A DNA stretch of 64,000 nt from Chryseobacterium sp. StRB126. GTDB taxonomy: Bacteria > Bacteroidota > Bacteroidia > Flavobacteriales > Weeksellaceae. The position numbers and the translations under genes are program-made. The notes below the pieces were generated by a model. That model saw only the letters and a program-made list of their open reading frames with translations. It did not search any database and was not told where the DNA came from. The stretch is taken from contig NZ_AP014624.1 in assembly GCF_000829375.1 (NCBI RefSeq), positions 3,658,001 to 3,722,000 of the forward strand, written 5' to 3'. Positions 32,650 to 41,642 of this stretch are shown one piece after another (position 1 is the first letter of the stretch; the number at the start of each line of letters is the position of its first letter).

Positions 32650-35115
32650 ATGAAAAAGAATGTATCTACATTGATCAGACTTTCTCAGAAAGCAAAATAT
32701 TCAGGTTTATTCCTGGCTTTATTCGCAGCATCACCTTATGCAAAAGCTCAAAATAACAGTCTAACCGTAACAGTTGACGGAAAAACATTTAAAGATTCCA
32801 ACAAAAACGGAAAATTAGATGTTTGGGAAGACACAAGGCTTTCGGTAGACAAAAGAATCGACGCCATCATTAAGCAAATGACCAACGAAGAAAAAGTAAA
32901 CCTTCTGATTGGAACAGGAATGCCCGGAATTGAAGTTCTGACAGGTCCTGTCGGAGATTCAAAGCAAGGTTTGGTTCCCGGTGCAGCAGGTGGAACAGCT
33001 AATTTCGACAGGTTCGGAATTCCGGCTACCGTTGTGGCGGATGGACCTGCAGGTTTGAGAATTGCACCAACCAGGGAAAATGATTCCAGAACGTATTATG
33101 CAACAGCATTTCCTGTAGGAACTGCTTTAGCTTCAACCTGGAATAAAGCACTTTTGGAGCAGGTGGGAAAAGCAATGGGAAATGAAGTGAAAGAATACGG
33201 TGTGGACGTACTTTTAGCGCCAGCCCTGAATATCCAGCGAAACCCCTTGAACGGAAGAAACTTCGAATATTATTCGGAAGACCCTTTAGTTTCAGGAAAA
33301 ACAGCCGCCTCTATTGTGAACGGAATCCAATCTCAAGATGTAGGAACATCCATCAAACATTTTGCTGCAAATAATGAGGAAACGAACCGTTTGACCATCA
33401 ACGCTCACGTTTCTGAAAGAGCAATGCGGGAATTGTATTTGAGAAATTTTGAAATCGCCGTGAAGGAATCTCAGCCCTGGACGGTAATGTCTTCTTACAA
33501 TAAAGTGAATGGTGTTTATACATCAGATTCAAAAGATTTACTGACTCAGGTTTTGAGAAACGAATGGGGCTTTAAAGGAATTGTAATGACCGACTGGTTC
33601 GGTGGTTTCCCAGGATTTGAATCTATTAGAAACGGGGGTATTTCCGATGTTGTAAAACAGATGAATGCCGGAAACGACCTCTTGATGCCGGGAATTCCCA
33701 CGCAGAAAAAAGTATTATTGGATGCTTTAAATTCAGGAAAATTGTCTCAGGAGGTGGCCAACCTCAACGCGAAAAGAATCCTGGAATATATTTTTAAAAC
33801 ATCCACTTTCGCCCAGTACAAATACAGCGATAAACCTAATCTGGCTCAGCATGCAGAAGTCACACGAAGCGTTGCGGCAGAAGGTATGGTTTTGCTTAAA
33901 AATGAACAAAATACTTTACCTTTTGCAGGCAAGCAGAAAGAAGTTTCATTATTCGGAGTGACCTCTTATGCCTGGATTACAGGTGGAACAGGAAGCGGAA
34001 GTGTGAACAACAGGCACACCGTTTCTCTGCTGGAAGGCCTGAATGCAGCAGGTTACAGATTGGACAGCGAATTGGCCCATCTGTACGGACCGCATGCTGA
34101 AAAAGAATTGGCTGCCGAAAAAGAAAGAAGGAAAGCAAGAGGAATTTTAGCCCTTCCTGAAAGACTACCCGAAATAAAGCTGGATGATGCATTCTATGCT
34201 AAAAAAGCGGAAACTTCTGAAATCGCTTTTGTGACGTTGGGAAGAAACTCAGGAGAAGGTGGTGACAGAGTGGTAAATGATGATTTCAATTTAGCCGCTG
34301 AAGAAATCGAAATGCTGGATAAAATCTCCAAAGCCTTCCATGCAAAGGGGAAGAAAGTTGTTGTGATTCTGAATATCGGCGGTGTTATTGAAACCGCTTC
34401 CTGGAAAGATAAAGTGGATGCTATTCTTTTGGCTTGGCAACCGGGACAGGAAGGCGGGCATTCTGTTGCAGATGTTATTTCTGGAAAGGTGAATCCATCA
34501 GGAAAACTGACGATGACCTTTCCTGTGAATTATGCAGACCACGCTTCGGCTAAAAATTTTCCGGGAGTTCCCGCAGACAATCCGCAAGATGTAACCTATC
34601 AGGAAGGGATCTATGTTGGTTACCGTTATTTCAATACGTTTGGTGTAAAACCTTCGTATGAATTCGGTTATGGGAAATCTTATACGGATTTTGCTTATTC
34701 AGATATTAAAACCAGTTCCAAGACTTTTAATAATCAATTGGAAGTAACTGTTGATGTAAAAAATACAGGAAAATTTGCAGGAAAGGAAGTGGTCGAACTG
34801 TATCTGTCTGCTCCTGGAAAAAATGTCGACAAACCAAAATCCGAGCTCAAAGCATACACGAAAACCAGAGAACTTAAACCGGGAGAATCACAAAGGGTTA
34901 CTTTGACATTGGACCTGAAAAATTTGGCTTCATTTGAAACCGCAAAATCTGCCTGGATTGCAGAAGCCGGAAATTACAAAGTGTCTGTCGGTGCATCTTC
35001 TTTGGACATCAAACAGACGGCAGAATTTTCTGTTCCGAAAGAACTGGTGGTTGAAAAAGTGCAGCATATCCTTCCATCGGATCAAAAGTTTGAAGATCTG
35101 AAACCTAAAAAATAA
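32650..35115 (+). CDS. GH3-family beta-glucosidase/beta-xylosidase (locus 1, second copy)
   Basis: An 821-residue protein with a long signal region, an EF-hand-like loop D-S-N-K-N-G-K-L-D-V-W-E-D, and the GH3 barrel (V-V-A-D-G-P-A-G-L-R; K-H-F-A-A-N-N; nucleophile Asp in I-V-M-T-D-W-F-G-G). The alpha/beta sandwich (E-G-M-V-L-L-K-N) and a fibronectin-III-like C-terminal domain (V-V-E-L-Y-L-S-A-P-G) follow. All usual parts are present and the length is normal. It should release terminal beta-linked sugars outside the cytoplasm. It follows the esterase and the deletion relic on the same strand. Confidence 0.92.
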   Translation: MKKNVSTLIRLSQKAKYSGLFLALFAASPYAKAQNNSLTVTVDGKTFKDSNKNGKLDVWEDTRLSVDKRIDAIIKQMTNEEKVNLLIGTGMPGIEVLTGPVGDSKQGLVPGAAGGTANFDRFGIPATVVADGPAGLRIAPTRENDSRTYYATAFPVGTALASTWNKALLEQVGKAMGNEVKEYGVDVLLAPALNIQRNPLNGRNFEYYSEDPLVSGKTAASIVNGIQSQDVGTSIKHFAANNEETNRLTINAHVSERAMRELYLRNFEIAVKESQPWTVMSSYNKVNGVYTSDSKDLLTQVLRNEWGFKGIVMTDWFGGFPGFESIRNGGISDVVKQMNAGNDLLMPGIPTQKKVLLDALNSGKLSQEVANLNAKRILEYIFKTSTFAQYKYSDKPNLAQHAEVTRSVAAEGMVLLKNEQNTLPFAGKQKEVSLFGVTSYAWITGGTGSGSVNNRHTVSLLEGLNAAGYRLDSELAHLYGPHAEKELAAEKERRKARGILALPERLPEIKLDDAFYAKKAETSEIAFVTLGRNSGEGGDRVVNDDFNLAAEEIEMLDKISKAFHAKGKKVVVILNIGGVIETASWKDKVDAILLAWQPGQEGGHSVADVISGKVNPSGKLTMTFPVNYADHASAKNFPGVPADNPQDVTYQEGIYVGYRYFNTFGVKPSYEFGYGKSYTDFAYSDIKTSSKTFNNQLEVTVDVKNTGKFAGKEVVELYLSAPGKNVDKPKSELKAYTKTRELKPGESQRVTLTLDLKNLASFETAKSAWIAEAGNYKVSVGASSLDIKQTAEFSVPKELVVEKVQHILPSDQKFEDLKPKK

Positions 35116-35210
35116 AATAATCTGCTACTATTGGATCGTACAATTTGATTACCTGACTAAGGTTAAATAATTTTCGGAAAATAGCGATAATATTTATTTT
35201 TTTAATTAAC

Positions 35211-35355
35211 AAGAGGCTGTCTCAAAAGTGTCATTCTGAATGAAATGAAATGTAATGAAATGTAATGAAGAATCTCAAACAACTGACCAACAATGAGATT
35301 CTTCCTTCGTCAGAATGACAAAAGCCAAATTATTTGACTTTTGAGACAGCCTCTT
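35211..35355. repeat. Large stem-loop repeat element (MITE-like)
   Basis: Outer arms of 19 bp are perfect (AAGAGGCTGTCTCAAAAGT at 35211-35229 and complement at 35337-35355). Inner arms GTCATTCTGA (35230-35239 / 35310-35319) and GAAGAATCTCA (35267-35277 / 35294-35304) also pair. A short AATGAAATGT-type tandem repeat lies between. The ends resemble IS1182-type terminal repeats. No transposase remains, so it is probably a non-autonomous element; it may also end transcription of the GH3 operon. Confidence 0.75.
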
Positions 35356-35842
35356 ATTTTTTAATGAAGTGTACATTAAAGATGAAGAGCTAGATCTGCA
35401 ACTTACATAAAGAAGTCATTTATTTAAGTAATGATATATTTGAATATACGAAATTGTAATTTTATATAAAAATCAATTTTACTCCTTATTTACTAATGAA
35501 CAGGTATATAATTGCATTAATCTAATAGAAATTGCTTGACAAAAATGAGCTCTATAATTCTTGTTTAATTTGACTCAAACGAACCCAAGCATTGACAAAA
35601 GTGTTTGAAGATACGCTCATTGAGGTCACATACAGCCAAATGACACCACTTGTCTTAAAGTGGCACCATTTTTTCCTGAAAAGTCAGGTTAATATTTTTC
35701 AACAGACTAATCAATTCATCAGGTTATATATAATGTAAATTAGTTATGCTTATAAAATTAATTTTTCCCATGTAACATTTACTTACAAAGAAAGCGAATC
35801 ACAATTTGATTCACTTTATCATACATTTATGGAATACTCATC
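35356..35842. other. Intergenic region containing a repeat shared with 15067-15127
   Basis: 35616-35676 repeats the ACAGCCAAA ... CCACTT ... GGCACCATTTTTT block of the accessory region. No gene was recognised in the rest. Confidence 0.45.
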
Positions 35843-36208
35843 TCAGTCATTCTTCCCCATTCTGTTTAAAATTACTCTTCTCAGCCTAGCTTCATTCTCA
35901 TCACCCCAGTACCCTAATGCAGAAATTATCGGAATTAAAGTCTTACCAAAATCTGTGAGAGAGTATTCAACTTTTGGCGGAACAACCGGATAAATTTTCT
36001 TTGTCACGAGCTCGTGCTCTTCAAGTTCTTTCAATTGAATATTTAAAACCCGTCTTGAAGCATCCGGAATTTTACGCTGCAATTCACTTGGACGCAGATG
36101 TCCTTCATTGATAAACCATAGCAGACGGATTTTCCATTTGCCGTAAAGGACTTCGCCGATAAGGTCGAGACCGCAGTTTAAACTCAAAGGTATTTTTCTC
36201 TCGTGCAT
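35843..36208 (-). CDS. HxlR-family transcriptional regulator
   Basis: The frame is open to 36268, but the ATG at 36208 (M-H-E-R-K-I-P-L-S-L-N-C-G) gives the usual HxlR length of 121 residues. It has the family pattern: C near the N-terminus (L-N-C-G-L-D-L), G-K-W-K-I-R-L-L-W, L-R-P-S-E-L-Q-R-K-I-P, R-R-V-L-N-I-Q-L-K-E-L-E, the wing V-P-P-K-V-E-Y-S-L-T-D-F-G and L-I-P-I-I. It is divergent from an SDR gene and probably represses it. HxlR proteins often sense electrophiles or redox stress through cysteine. Confidence 0.88.
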   Translation of the reverse strand: MHERKIPLSLNCGLDLIGEVLYGKWKIRLLWFINEGHLRPSELQRKIPDASRRVLNIQLKELEEHELVTKKIYPVVPPKVEYSLTDFGKTLIPIISALGYWGDENEARLRRVILNRMGKND

Positions 36209-36222
36209 AAACAAATTTAGTC

Positions 36223-36242
36223 CAATGTACCAAATTGTACAA
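36223..36242. promoter_or_regulatory. Possible HxlR operator
   Basis: AATGTACCAAATTGTACAAT contains two GTAC cores about 10 bp apart in a near-palindrome, inside the space between the HxlR gene and the divergent SDR gene. This is the normal place for an HxlR site. Weak evidence. Confidence 0.35.
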
Positions 36243-36331
36243 TAGGGGAAAAAATTATCCCTATGCAATTCGGTTTTCCGTTATTGTCTGAAAGAGTGAT
36301 ACTTCGGAAATTTGTATCAAAGAATTAGACA

Positions 36332-37126
36332 ATGGAAAATCAATTTAATTACAACAATGAACTTCAAGGTAAAATTGCCTTGGTAACCGGAGGTACGAAA
36401 GGAACCGGAAAAGCAATCGCAGAAAGATTATTACAAGCTGGCGCAATGGTTATTATTTCCGCTAGAAATGCACATGAACAGGAAAACAACAATCTGCATT
36501 TTATTTCTGCTGATTTAAGTAAGGCAGAAGGAGCTCAGAAAGTAATCAGCGAAGTATTGTCTACTTATGGAAGACTGGATATTCTTGTAAATAACCTTGG
36601 AGGATCATCTACGCCTGCAGGCGGTTTTGCTGCACTAACAGATGATGATTGGGAATCAACCCTACAGGCAAACCTTTTGGCTCCGATTCGGCTGGACAGA
36701 GGGTTCTTACCACAAATGATAGAACTCAAAACCGGAGTTGTTATTCATATCGCTTCAATTCAAGGTAAATTACCTCTTTATGATTCAACTTTGCCGTACG
36801 CAGCTGCAAAAGCAGCATTGAGAAACTACAGTAAAAGTTTATCGAACGAGGTTTCCCCTAAAGGTGTTCGGGTACTGACTGTCTCCCCAGGATGGATTAA
36901 TACAACAGCATCCGAAGCTTGGCTTGGTGAAATTGCAAGAAACGCAAACAGTACTGTAGAAGAAGCCCAACAAGGTGTAATGGATGCATTGGGTGGAATA
37001 CCTTTCGGAAGGCCTGCCGAACCGGAAGAAGTAGCTGAATTAGTTGGTTTTCTTGTATCACCAAGAGCTAATTATTTAACCGGAACTGAATTTGTAATCG
37101 ATGGTGGCACTGTACCCACAATTTAA
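36332..37126 (+). CDS. SDR-family oxidoreductase
   Basis: A 264-residue short-chain dehydrogenase. It has the Rossmann motif T-G-G-T-K-G-T-G-K-A (TGxxxGxG), N-N-L-G-G (NNxG), the catalytic Ser in I-A-S-I-Q, and Y-A-A-A-K (YxxxK). The product is cytoplasmic and NAD(P)H-dependent, with unknown substrate. It is divergent from the HxlR regulator and followed 20 nt later by an NTF2-like gene. The pair is probably induced together. Confidence 0.9.
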   Translation: MENQFNYNNELQGKIALVTGGTKGTGKAIAERLLQAGAMVIISARNAHEQENNNLHFISADLSKAEGAQKVISEVLSTYGRLDILVNNLGGSSTPAGGFAALTDDDWESTLQANLLAPIRLDRGFLPQMIELKTGVVIHIASIQGKLPLYDSTLPYAAAKAALRNYSKSLSNEVSPKGVRVLTVSPGWINTTASEAWLGEIARNANSTVEEAQQGVMDALGGIPFGRPAEPEEVAELVGFLVSPRANYLTGTEFVIDGGTVPTI

Positions 37127-37146
37127 TAATCTTAAAATACAATAAA

Positions 37147-37464
37147 ATGAATCTACCAAACATTATCTCAGAATTAGTAAAAGCGCAAAATGAATTTAAC
37201 AGTTCAGCGTATGCAAATTGTTTTACCGAAAATGCAGAGGTATCTGATGAAGGCAAAACCCATAACGGAAAAGCTGAAATTGAAAACTGGATTGACAAAG
37301 CCAACAAAGAATACAAAGTCACTATGAAACCATTAGACTATAATGAAAATGAAAACATCTTATCTGCAGAAGCTTCAGGAACTTTTCCAGGTAGCCCTAT
37401 TGTTTTGAAATATCATTTTCAATTATCTGATGGATATATTCAATCATTGAAAATAACAGTTTAA
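37147..37464 (+). CDS. NTF2/SnoaL-like small protein
   Basis: A 105-residue protein. A helical start (N-E-F-N-S-S-A-Y-A-N-C-F-T-E-N-A-E-V) is followed by a beta-rich part with G-K-A-E-I-E-N-W-I and F-P-G-S-P-I-V-L-K-Y-H-F-Q. The cone-shaped NTF2-like fold is expected. It shares an operon with the SDR. Such proteins may bind small molecules or help the enzyme; no catalytic role is shown. Confidence 0.75.
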   Translation: MNLPNIISELVKAQNEFNSSAYANCFTENAEVSDEGKTHNGKAEIENWIDKANKEYKVTMKPLDYNENENILSAEASGTFPGSPIVLKYHFQLSDGYIQSLKITV

Positions 37465-37487
37465 TATTTTAACTGACAAAGTGAATT

Positions 37488-37514
37488 AAAGCTGAGGGTT
37501 ATCCCTCAGCTTTT
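37488..37514 (+). terminator. Intrinsic terminator of the SDR/NTF2-like operon
   Basis: Stem GCTGAGGG (37491-37498) / CCCTCAGC (37503-37510), 4-nt loop, followed by TTTT and preceded by AAA. It lies 24 nt after the NTF2-like gene. Confidence 0.8.
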
Positions 37515-37594
37515 CCAATTCAACTTCATTCTGAATCTCAAATTATCAGAAAATATTGATTCCGATAAAGATATTTTGCCTGGATTAGTTTACA

Positions 37595-37837
37595 CTACCA
37601 TTCGCCGTCAATCACAATTTTTATTCCTGTCATAAAACCGGCAATATTATTATCTGATAAATCCGTTGTCAATCGGTCCGGGACACGCCGCAGTAACCAC
37701 AAACCCCGTACCTTCCAGCTCGGAAGCAAAGCCTTTCTGTGAAGGCCAAAACATCAGAACCTGAAAACCATTCGCCAATAACTGAATAACTACGGCTTTA
37801 CCGATGTTTCTCACTCAAAAATTTCTATTATCTTCAT
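37595..37837 (-). pseudogene. Internally deleted SDR relic
   Basis: On the minus strand the joined frames read N-I-G-K-A-V-V-I-Q-L-L-A-N-G-F-Q-V-L (start of a Rossmann fold), then directly V-V-T-A-A-C-P-G-P-I-D (a segment that normally lies about 150 residues later). After a frameshift comes G-F-M-T-G-I-K-I-V-I-D-G-E-W, the usual SDR C-terminus. The middle of the gene, with the catalytic Ser and Tyr, is lost. It lies between two intact SDR genes. Confidence 0.65.
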
Positions 37838-37927
37838 AATTAAATATTGAATCAAAGTTTATTGAATCGATTAGTATGCTAGTGTTATGCAATAACATAC
37901 CAATATCTTGGTTCTTTCAATTTTTTT

Positions 37928-38686
37928 TTAAAAACCAAACATACCACCAGAAACACTAATTTGCTCTCCTGTAATCCAGGCTGCATCATCAGAAGCAAGA
38001 AATACCGCAGCTTTCGCAATATCTTCCGGCTGACCTCTGCGGCCAAGTGGTGTATTGGCAACAAACATTTTTTCAAAATCACTGCCTTTGGTAACACCAG
38101 CACTTATGGCACCTTCTGTTTCCGTAGCGCCTGGCAAAATAGAATTAATACGAACATTTTTTGTACCGAGTTCTTTCGACAAAGAAATCGTTATCGCATC
38201 TAATGCTGCTTTTGTTGAAGAATATAACGAGACTCCCGCCATCGGCGATTTGCTTGCACCCGAACTGATATTAATGATATTCCCCCCTTTATCTCCAAAC
38301 AGTTTTAAAGATGCTTGGATAGTTAATACAGCTCCCAAAACATTGACATTGAAATGCTGATGAAACGCTTCTGCCGATACTTGTTCGATGGGTAAAAATT
38401 GTTGAAAAACCGCATTGTTTACCAAAATATCTAAGGTTCCGAAAGTTTTTTTAGTTTCTTCAAACAACCTATTCACATCAACTTCATTGGATACATCGGC
38501 CTGTACTGCGATGGCTATCCCCCCATGGTCTGTTATCTCCTTTACTACACTATCCGCTGCATCTTTGCTTGAAGCATAATTTACAACGACTTTTGCCCCT
38601 TCATGGGCAAAGTGTTTTGCGATTGAAGCACCTATTCCTTTTGCTGCACCAGTTACTACTGCTACTTTGTTTTTTAATTTACTCAT
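37928..38686 (-). CDS. SDR-family oxidoreductase (glucose 1-dehydrogenase-like)
   Basis: A 252-residue protein with T-G-A-A-K-G-I-G-A-S (TGxxxGIG), N-N-A (NNxG variant N-N-A-V), I-N-I-S-S-G (catalytic Ser), Y-S-S-T-K (YxxxK) and the C-terminal W-I-T-G-E-Q-I-S-V-S-G-G. All catalytic residues are present. Substrate unknown. An inverted repeat upstream (38795-38819) may be an operator. Confidence 0.9.
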   Translation of the reverse strand: MSKLKNKVAVVTGAAKGIGASIAKHFAHEGAKVVVNYASSKDAADSVVKEITDHGGIAIAVQADVSNEVDVNRLFEETKKTFGTLDILVNNAVFQQFLPIEQVSAEAFHQHFNVNVLGAVLTIQASLKLFGDKGGNIINISSGASKSPMAGVSLYSSTKAALDAITISLSKELGTKNVRINSILPGATETEGAISAGVTKGSDFEKMFVANTPLGRRGQPEDIAKAAVFLASDDAAWITGEQISVSGGMFGF

Positions 38687-38794
38687 TACTTTTTTGTTTG
38701 TTAATATCCTTCAGATTTTTGTTCTGAAGCCTATACAAAGATGCGACCCTGTGATAAAATGTTGGTTGACTTACATCATTAAGTAACCTTGATA

Positions 38795-38819
38795 TAGGTC
38801 AAGTCAGAATAATGACCTA
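38795..38819. promoter_or_regulatory. Possible operator palindrome upstream of the SDR gene
   Basis: TAGGTCA (38795-38801) and TGACCTA (38813-38819) with 11 nt between, about 110 nt upstream of the SDR start. Good symmetry; regulator unknown. Confidence 0.35.
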
Positions 38820-39327
38820 AATCAAATTAACCCTATAACTAATTGCAATACTGCAAATTAAAATAATATTAAAAACACCCAGGAAACAAAACCCATCAAG
38901 ATCAAAACGGCATAAAATCCCTTTTAGCCCCAATTTTTATGCGAGCAAAACATTTTTTGGGTAGGGAATTTGCTGAGAAAACAGCTTGAAAAACCAACAG
39001 GTTTATATGAAATATTAATGAATTAGAATTGCTATGTTTTACGTGATTTCTACGCTTAAAATAAAAGAATTTATATTATTCAGCCCGGGTTCGGGATCAT
39101 AAAATTAAGGATAATAGGCTGGAAGCTGGAAGAGTGAGGCTGGAACTTACTATCGGAGCTACAATTTCTGACGTTGCCGTACAATTTGATGAAGCAGTCT
39201 TTAAAGGAATAATAATTTACAGGGTTGTAAGTGTTTTTTTTAACCCTCAGCTCACTTCCCTATCCCGGCTCCAGGCTTCCTTACTAAAAACAAAAATGTT
39301 TTATCCCGAACTCAGGTTATTTAGAAA
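38820..39327. other. Intergenic region with a diverged inverted repeat
   Basis: GTTCGGGAT (39089-39097) and ATCCCGAAC (39303-39311) bracket GGCTGGAAGCTGGAAG-like sequence that recurs in opposite orientation near 39255-39285. This looks like a worn mobile or REP-type element. No gene recognised. Confidence 0.45.
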
Positions 39328-39915
39328 TTATTTAAAAAAGTTTTTCTTTATCCTGCTCAAAGTTTCTGGCGATAAACCCAGATATGAAGCAATCATGTTC
39401 TGCGGAAACCGTTGTAGGAAATGAGGATAGCTTCTGATCAGCTCCTCATAACGTTCTTCAGCTGTATAGCTATTTGAAGCCAGCATTCTTTTTTGAGCTG
39501 CAATAGCATAATTTTGATTGATAACATTCGCCATCGCTGAAAAGGCAGGAATATGCTTTAGAAACTGTTCAATTTCAGCATTAGTTGACTGTAGTATCTC
39601 AAGTGACTCCAGTGCTTCAATATTAAAACGGCTTGGAGTCAACAGAAAAAAGCTTTCAAAATCGGCCAGCCACCAATTTTCCACTGATAACTTCAGTATG
39701 TGTTCATTTCCCTTATCATCTACCGCAAAGGTTCTGGCAGATCCTTTCACAATAAACCCAATGTATTTGCATACATCTCCTTCCTGTAAAAAATATTGTC
39801 GCTTTCGGAGTTTTTTAGGCTTGAAATGCACCATCAACAAGCGCTTATCGTCTTCTGAAAGCAGTTTGCCCGATATTTTTTCTATGTAATCGAAAAACAC
39901 TGGAAAATCAGACAT
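39328..39915 (-). CDS. Crp/Fnr-family transcriptional regulator
   Basis: A 195-residue protein. A cyclic-nucleotide-binding-like beta barrel (L-R-K-R-Q-Y-F-L-Q-E-G-D-V-C-K-Y-I-G-F-I-V-K-G) is followed by a helix-turn-helix (N-M-I-A-S-Y-L-G-L-S-P-E-T-L-S-R-I-K-K). The exact cAMP-binding residues are not conserved, as in many Bacteroidota members of this group, so the ligand is unknown. It is a single gene on the minus strand. Confidence 0.88.
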   Translation of the reverse strand: MSDFPVFFDYIEKISGKLLSEDDKRLLMVHFKPKKLRKRQYFLQEGDVCKYIGFIVKGSARTFAVDDKGNEHILKLSVENWWLADFESFFLLTPSRFNIEALESLEILQSTNAEIEQFLKHIPAFSAMANVINQNYAIAAQKRMLASNSYTAEERYEELIRSYPHFLQRFPQNMIASYLGLSPETLSRIKKNFFK

Positions 39916-39999
39916 CGTTTAAGTAATTTATTGCAATTTACTTAAACTATCTAATAAGAAAAAAATAAATATTTTAAATAAAGCGAATGGAAGTCAGCT

Positions 40000-40188
40000 T
40001 GAAAAATAACCAAATTAATTGAAGCTGATGTTATCAAACCCGTGATTGACAAGATTTATACCTATGAGCAGACCAATGACGCTTTGAAATATGTTGAAAG
40101 TGGACGCACGAAAGGAAAGGTTGTAATCAAAATGAAAGGACTCCATCCCGCAAAAAGAAAAACCTTTTTACCCTCTCTTATTAGGTAA
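40000..40188 (+). pseudogene. C-terminal fragment of a zinc-type alcohol dehydrogenase/quinone oxidoreductase
   Basis: The reading frame K-I-T-K-L-I-E-A-D-V-I-K-P-V-I-D-K and then Y-T-Y-E-Q-T-N-D-A-L-K-Y-V-E-S-G-R, G-K-V-V-I-K is the usual last 45 residues of the MDR (quinone oxidoreductase) family, here followed by about 15 extra residues. No start codon or catalytic body exists upstream. It is a leftover end of a deleted gene. Confidence 0.65.
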
Positions 40189-40434
40189 TTATATAATAAT
40201 CTATCCCACTAAAAAACTATTGAGGAATGTCTATTTTGTTTTTTATTCTAGTAAACTCTGCTTTTATTTCGGATATGATCGCATAAAAACAGGTTCCATT
40301 TCTTTTCTCATTATACATTGTATCTAGTATTAAAAAGGTACGGTGGTAGAAAAAAGGAATGCAGTGGTCGAATAATTTTAATTTGCTTTCAGTTATCACA
40401 GACCTTTGCTGATAAACAAATTTTATTCAATGTT

Positions 40435-41592
40435 ATGAAGATTTTAAGTTATTATCTATTGAGCCTGTCACTACTTATCCTGACCTCGTGCCATAAGGAT
40501 GATCCTTTTCCGGATGAGGATCATTCTGTACTTTCTCGAAAAGTTGACGAATTTAAGTCGAAGCATAAGGTAGCCAGTATTTCTGCAGCTTTGGTTACAG
40601 GCGATGAACTGTCCTGGCAATATCAATCAGGACTTTCTAATAAGGAAGAGAATATTGGTATACAGAAAGAGTCTATCTATAAATTAGGATCGGTTTCCAA
40701 ACCCATTACAGGTTTGTTATTACTTAAATTAGTAGAACAGGGAAAAATTAATCTGGATCAGGATATTAACAGTTATTTACCTTTTCCGGTTAGAAACCCC
40801 AATTTCCCCAACGACAAGATAACCTTGCGACAAATCATGACCCATACTTCAGGCATCACTGATACGATCTACAACGAAAAATTATTATCAGATTTTTCCA
40901 GTATAGGGGAAGATCATCCAATGAAACTTAAAAACTTTGTCCATGAGATGTTAGCCACTGATGGTCATTATTATCATCCTAAAACATTTTCAAAGAATAA
41001 ACCGGGAACATTGTATAATTATAGCAATGTCGCTGTCGCCTTAGCTGGAAGCATCATTGAAGAGATAAGTGGCCAATCTTTTGAAGACTTTTCAAAACAA
41101 TATATTACTTCTCCGTTGCAGATGCATGAAACTCTCTGGAAAATATCTCAGGTTCCCTCCAAACTGTTTGCATATCCGTATGGCCCACAAGGAGAAAATT
41201 ATGGGTTATATGCACTGGTTGATCTTCCAAGTGGAGGATTACATAGCTCAGTTGGAGATCTTGCACGGGTTATGAGCTTAATTATAAACGAAGGGAAATA
41301 CCAAGGGAAAACATTATTTGATCAAGTTTCCATTCAGGAGATGAGACGAATACAGTTTCCTTTTGCTGAAGATCCCGAACTAAAAAACCAGGGCCTTCTT
41401 TTGGAACATACAAATATTGGAAGACACCAATTAATAGGGCACAATGGTAAAGTTCCTGGCAGCAATACGTTTATGTGGATAGATAATAAAGAAAAAAGAG
41501 GTGTAATGATCATGATCAACAGTGACATTATATCAGCAACAATGATGAAAGATGTGATAAATCTGATTGAACAGATCCTTGATACAAAATAG
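40435..41592 (+). CDS. Serine hydrolase lipoprotein (beta-lactamase / PBP-like family)
   Basis: The frame is open from 40318, but the ATG at 40435 begins a lipoprotein signal (L-S-L-L-I-L-T-S-C). The 385-residue protein has the class C beta-lactamase-type motifs S-V-S-K (SxxK), Y-S-N (YxN) and H-N-G (in place of KTG). Likely functions are D-amino-acid peptidase or esterase rather than resistance, since many such proteins occur per genome. A hairpin at 41613-41642 ends the gene. A broken relative is at 8608-8930. Confidence 0.85.
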   Translation: MKILSYYLLSLSLLILTSCHKDDPFPDEDHSVLSRKVDEFKSKHKVASISAALVTGDELSWQYQSGLSNKEENIGIQKESIYKLGSVSKPITGLLLLKLVEQGKINLDQDINSYLPFPVRNPNFPNDKITLRQIMTHTSGITDTIYNEKLLSDFSSIGEDHPMKLKNFVHEMLATDGHYYHPKTFSKNKPGTLYNYSNVAVALAGSIIEEISGQSFEDFSKQYITSPLQMHETLWKISQVPSKLFAYPYGPQGENYGLYALVDLPSGGLHSSVGDLARVMSLIINEGKYQGKTLFDQVSIQEMRRIQFPFAEDPELKNQGLLLEHTNIGRHQLIGHNGKVPGSNTFMWIDNKEKRGVMIMINSDIISATMMKDVINLIEQILDTK

Positions 41593-41612
41593 ATAGCAAG
41601 AACAGATTGTGT

Positions 41613-41642
41613 ATGCCTTGGACAATTACTTGTTCAAGGCAT
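41613..41642. terminator. Bidirectional terminator between the serine hydrolase and the LytTR gene
   Basis: ATGCCTTG (41613-41620) and CAAGGCAT (41635-41642), followed by T-rich DNA. It overlaps the last codons of the convergent response-regulator gene. Confidence 0.7.

Noticed and set aside
35240..35270. The AATGAAATGT-type tandem repeat as a CRISPR or satellite array
   Set aside because: Only two to three short units with no spacers; it lies inside a foldback element.
40318..40434. Upstream extension of the serine hydrolase lipoprotein
   Set aside because: The ATG at 40435 gives a standard lipoprotein signal; the extension would destroy it.
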